Source: an uncultured Bacilli bacterium (GTDB lineage Bacteria > Bacillota_I > Bacilli_A > ML615J-28 > CAG-313). Taken from it: a DNA stretch of 8,750 nt. The position numbers and the translations under genes were made by a program. This document shows positions 6,589 through 8,750 of the stretch, piece by piece (the first letter of the stretch is position 1; the number at the start of each line of letters is the position of its first letter). Where the stretch lies: contig CANQWZ010000053.1 of NCBI GenBank assembly GCA_947627685.1, positions 1 through 8,750 on the forward strand, written 5' to 3'. Below the pieces are notes generated by a model. That model was not told the DNA's origin, searched no databases, and was given only the letters and a program-made list of their open reading frames with translations.

Positions 6589-7128
6589 ATGCAAAAGGGA
6601 TCAAAAATTATTAAAATTTTATTAACTTTATTGGTCTTTGGATTAATAACATCATTACCTATAGCCTTTGCGAAAATGTTTAGCACCAAAAATTTTTTTG
6701 ATAAAGCATCGGTTGCTAATTTTATAGTAAAAACTACTCAAGTAACTGATAATACTGATTTAATAATTACCACAAGTGAAACTAATAATTTATATAGTTT
6801 TTTGGTTAGTAATTATGATGATAAACAAATTTGTAATGTTACAACTTCCTATGATGTCATAATAACTTGTCCAATATCTTCACCTCTTTTACAACAAATT
6901 AAAATAACATTAATTTGTGATGGCCAAGAAATAAATTGTTCCAATATTAATAACACAGGTAAACAAACCATTTATACATTTAACAATGTAGGACTATTAT
7001 ACGCAAGTAAAAAAACGGCACAGCGTTGTAATATATATATCACAAGTACCACTGATGAGATATATTATCTACATTGTAAAGACATTGTAGTTGAAGTTTT
7101 AGCAGAACAAGTAAATAAGGAAATTTAG
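6589..7128 (+). CDS. Small Cys-containing exported protein, probable SipW substrate
   Basis: This 179-residue protein has a hydrophobic leader at about 7-26 and a likely cut after Ala28 in I-A-F-A|K-M. The motif S-V-A-N-F (41-45) ends 16 residues after the Lys, exactly as in the preceding protein. The rest reads as alternating short beta strands, with Y-S-F-L-V-S-N-Y-D-D (69-78) resembling TasA/camelysin-like sandwich proteins. The mature part has six cysteines (82, 94, 110, 117, 147, 163), enough for three disulphides outside the cell. No LPXTG-type motif or C-terminal membrane segment is seen. The start is preceded by a weak GGTAGG (6577-6582). It lies 35 bases after the TasA-like gene in the same operon. 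A minor or adaptor subunit of the same surface structure is plausible but unproven. Confidence 0.72.
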   Translation: MQKGSKIIKILLTLLVFGLITSLPIAFAKMFSTKNFFDKASVANFIVKTTQVTDNTDLIITTSETNNLYSFLVSNYDDKQICNVTTSYDVIITCPISSPLLQQIKITLICDGQEINCSNINNTGKQTIYTFNNVGLLYASKKTAQRCNIYITSTTDEIYYLHCKDIVVEVLAEQVNKEI

Positions 7129-7133
7129 TAGCT

Positions 7134-7880
7134 ATGAAAAAAATTTTTATAACTTTATTTTTTCTTACAACTATTATCTTAACCGTTAATCTTAATACGT
7201 TTGGTAAATATGTTGAACAAGTTAGAGTAGGTAGTTTTGATTTAACCATTAATGATGATACACGTAAATTATATTTAGTAGAAGGCGAAAAATTTAATAA
7301 ACTATTAAAGAAAACTACAAGTACAATAGTTTTTGATCTTTATGAAAATTATCCTTCTTTTCGCAGTCGCACTGATGGTATAAGTTGTGGTATTTATTTG
7401 AATGAAGAAAGTGAAAACGACTTAATTCAATTATTCTATGATAATAATAATGCCTATGTATTATCGGAAAAGATTATTTATGCTAATCCTATTAGCAATG
7501 CTTTATTTAGAAATTGTTATTCAATTAATGATATCAAATTTAATGCTTTTGATACAAGTGATGTTATTAATGCTAAAGAAATGTTTAGTAGTTGTGTTAG
7601 TTTAAAAACGTTAAATATTAGTTGCTTTGCCACCAATAAAATTGAAAATATGGAAGGAATGTTTCAATATTGTCTTACTCTACATAATATTTATGTATCC
7701 TCCAAATGGGTAATTGATAATGTTAAAAATGGTTTTGGTATGTTTACTTTCTGTATCATTTTAGAAGGTGGCAAAAATACTAGATATATAGACCAGTTAG
7801 TTGGTAATCGGGATAGTTATATATATGCCAAGATTGATGGTGGAAAAGATGATCCTGGTTATTTTAGTGAATTAGTGTAA
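7134..7880 (+). CDS. BspA/DUF285-repeat exported protein with SipW-like leader
   Basis: This 248-residue protein has a leader at about 3-20 and a likely cut near Gly24 in N-T-F-G|K-Y. The motif R-V-G-S-F (31-35) follows, the pattern of the two upstream proteins. Residues about 123-207 contain three repeats of 26-27 residues of the BspA/DUF285 type, each marked by (L/M)-F-x-x-C (LFRNC, MFSSC, MFQYC, then MFTFC) and an N-x-x-x-M/A-x-x-M-F spacing. The tail Y-A-K-I-D-G-G-K-D-D-P-G-Y-F (231-244) is the usual cap of this family. Such repeats form leucine-rich-like solenoids and often mediate surface binding; a binding role is inferred. There are six cysteines in the mature part. AAGGAAA (7117-7123) precedes ATG 7134, and the previous gene ends 5 bases before it. 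No membrane or wall anchor is visible. Confidence 0.82.
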   Translation: MKKIFITLFFLTTIILTVNLNTFGKYVEQVRVGSFDLTINDDTRKLYLVEGEKFNKLLKKTTSTIVFDLYENYPSFRSRTDGISCGIYLNEESENDLIQLFYDNNNAYVLSEKIIYANPISNALFRNCYSINDIKFNAFDTSDVINAKEMFSSCVSLKTLNISCFATNKIENMEGMFQYCLTLHNIYVSSKWVIDNVKNGFGMFTFCIILEGGKNTRYIDQLVGNRDSYIYAKIDGGKDDPGYFSELV

Positions 7881-7914
7881 AAAAATGAAATTCTAAATAA
7901 ATCCTTGTTTTAAT

Positions 7915-7938
7915 GGTCCTAAAGTTAATTTTAGGATC
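7915..7938. repeat. Inverted repeat after the export operon
   Basis: GGTCCTAAA (7915-7923) pairs with TTTAGGATC (7930-7938) over 9 positions, one of them a G-T wobble, around a 6-base loop. There is no T tract directly behind it, so on its own it is not a clear terminator. It may help the next hairpin or stabilise the 3' end of the transcript. Confidence 0.5.
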
Positions 7939-7943
7939 AAAAT

Positions 7944-7977
7944 AAGAGGTCGCTTTTTATTGCGGCCTTTTATTTTG
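7944..7977 (+). terminator. Terminator of the sipW operon
   Basis: AAGAGGTCGC (7944-7953) pairs with GCGGCCTTTT (7962-7971) over 10 positions with two G-T wobbles, around an 8-base loop, and is followed by a T-rich run to 7976. It closes the four-gene operon before the enolase promoter. Confidence 0.75.
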
Positions 7978-8020
7978 TAAAGTATTAGTAACGATATTTA
8001 CATATTGAAAAACATTTATT

Positions 8021-8049
8021 TTTACTTTTATTATCTTTTTTGTTATAAT
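8021..8049 (+). promoter_or_regulatory. Extended -10 promoter of the enolase gene
   Basis: TATAAT (8044-8049) is preceded by TGT, giving TGTTATAAT, an extended -10. The best -35 is TTTACT (8021-8026), four of six matches, 17 bp upstream. The leader to ATG 8118 is about 60 bases and ends with AAAGGAAG (8101-8108). Confidence 0.68.
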
Positions 8050-8117
8050 GATTAGGTATATTTATCAAAAAAGCGATTATATTAATATTGTGATAAAAAG
8101 AAAGGAAGTTAATAATT

Positions 8118-8750
8118 ATGCCATATATTGTAGATGTTTTTGCAAGAGAAGTTTTAGATTCAAGAGGTAACCCCACCATTGAGGTAGAAGTTACCACCGA
8201 ATCGGGAGCTTATGGCCGTGCTATTGTACCAAGTGGTGCATCCACGGGTGAATACGAAGCCTTAGAGCTACGTGATAAAGATCTAGCAAGATATTTAGGG
8301 AAGGGTGTATTAAAAGCTGTTGAAAATGTTAACGAAATAATAGCACCCGAAATTATAGGCTATGATGTAACTAGTCAAATATTAATTGATAAAACTTTGA
8401 TATCTTTAGATAGTACCAAAAATAAAGAAAAACTCGGCGCAAACGCTATATTAGGTGTCTCCCTTGCTTGCTTAAAAGCTGCAGCTGATTACTATGATAT
8501 GCCTTTATATCGTTACATAGGTGGTGTACATGCTCATGTTCTACCAACACCAATGATGAATATTTTAAATGGTGGAGTGCATGCTGACTGGTGCATTGAT
8601 ATTCAAGAAATTATGATTATTCCGGTGCTTGCGAAAACCTTTAAAAAGGCTTTACAAATGGCAGCTGAAGTTTTTCATACCTTAAAAGAAGTATTAAAAG
8701 AAAAAGGTTTAGTAACATCAGTAGGTGATGAAGGAGGTTATGCCCCCAAG
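8118..8750 (+). CDS. eno: Enolase (phosphopyruvate hydratase), N-terminal 211 residues
   Basis: Enolase interconverts 2-phosphoglycerate and phosphoenolpyruvate in glycolysis, in the cytoplasm. The frame is open to the window end, so about half of the usual ~430 residues is visible. Recognisable are the opening R-E-V-L-D-S-R-G-N-P-T (10-20), the mobile loop V-P-S-G-A-S-T-G-E-Y-E-A-L-E-L-R-D (37-53), G-A-N-A-I-L-G-V-S (107-115), N-G-G-V-H-A-D (151-157) and G-D-E-G-G-Y-A-P (203-210). Ser42, His154, Glu164 and Glu205 correspond to the known loop, substrate and catalytic residues, so the enzyme should be active. One oddity: the usual H-A-D-N is H-A-D-W here (Trp158), and the P-V-G-A that normally follows is P-V-L-A. 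AAAGGAAG lies 9 bases before ATG 8118. The gene has its own promoter and is not linked to other glycolytic genes within the window. Confidence 0.95.
   Translation, partial: MPYIVDVFAREVLDSRGNPTIEVEVTTESGAYGRAIVPSGASTGEYEALELRDKDLARYLGKGVLKAVENVNEIIAPEIIGYDVTSQILIDKTLISLDSTKNKEKLGANAILGVSLACLKAAADYYDMPLYRYIGGVHAHVLPTPMMNILNGGVHADWCIDIQEIMIIPVLAKTFKKALQMAAEVFHTLKEVLKEKGLVTSVGDEGGYAPK

Noticed and set aside
7985..8197. Open frame on the minus strand over the enolase start.
   Set aside because: It is antisense to the enolase promoter and coding start, with low-complexity Asn/Lys/Ile content and no start signal.

Overview
The window looks like chromosome from a low-GC, Gram-positive-type bacterium (Bacillota, probably a gut-type Bacilli or Erysipelotrichia-like lineage). 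This is inferred from AT-rich coding sequence, AGGAGG-type ribosome binding sites, consensus TTGACA/TATAAT promoters with 17-bp spacing, a SipW-type signal peptidase and a BspA/DUF285 surface protein. TGA acts as a stop and TGG encodes Trp, so the code is standard. The species cannot be named from the sequence.

Region 1 (1-3340) is accessory and partly decayed. It starts inside a KilA-N domain protein whose DNA is visibly richer in G and C than the rest. A small gene split over two frames follows, then two hairpins acting as terminators. Next comes an intact ATPase of the ATPase_2/DUF234 type with its own promoter. Two wrecked genes come after it: a GIY-YIG nuclease with a frameshift and an in-frame TAG, and the C-terminal end of an AAA_14/DUF4143-type ATPase. 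This looks like a graveyard of mobile or defence-type genes beside the stable chromosome.

Region 2 (3398-4390) is a single tandem-GNAT acetyltransferase gene of unknown substrate.

Region 3 (4434-7977) is the most interesting part, a self-contained export cassette. A TetR-family regulator has its own perfect promoter and ends at a strong hairpin. A second perfect promoter follows, with a 16-bp inverted repeat (GTGAGT-AATC-ACTCAC) at the expected transcription start, well placed to be a repressor operator. It drives a SipW-type (Ser/His) signal peptidase and three exported proteins: a TasA/camelysin-like protein, a second small Cys-containing beta-rich protein, and a BspA/DUF285 repeat protein. 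All three have a short hydrophobic leader ending in a similar [TA]-F-[AG]-K site followed by V-[AG]-[SN]-F, which suggests that the neighbouring peptidase processes all of them. The likely product is a switchable extracellular fibre or surface layer carrying a repeat-containing partner. No sortase and no LPXTG-type anchor is visible.

Region 4 (8021-8750) is the first half of an enolase gene with its own extended -10 promoter. The key catalytic residues are present, but a normally conserved stretch is altered.
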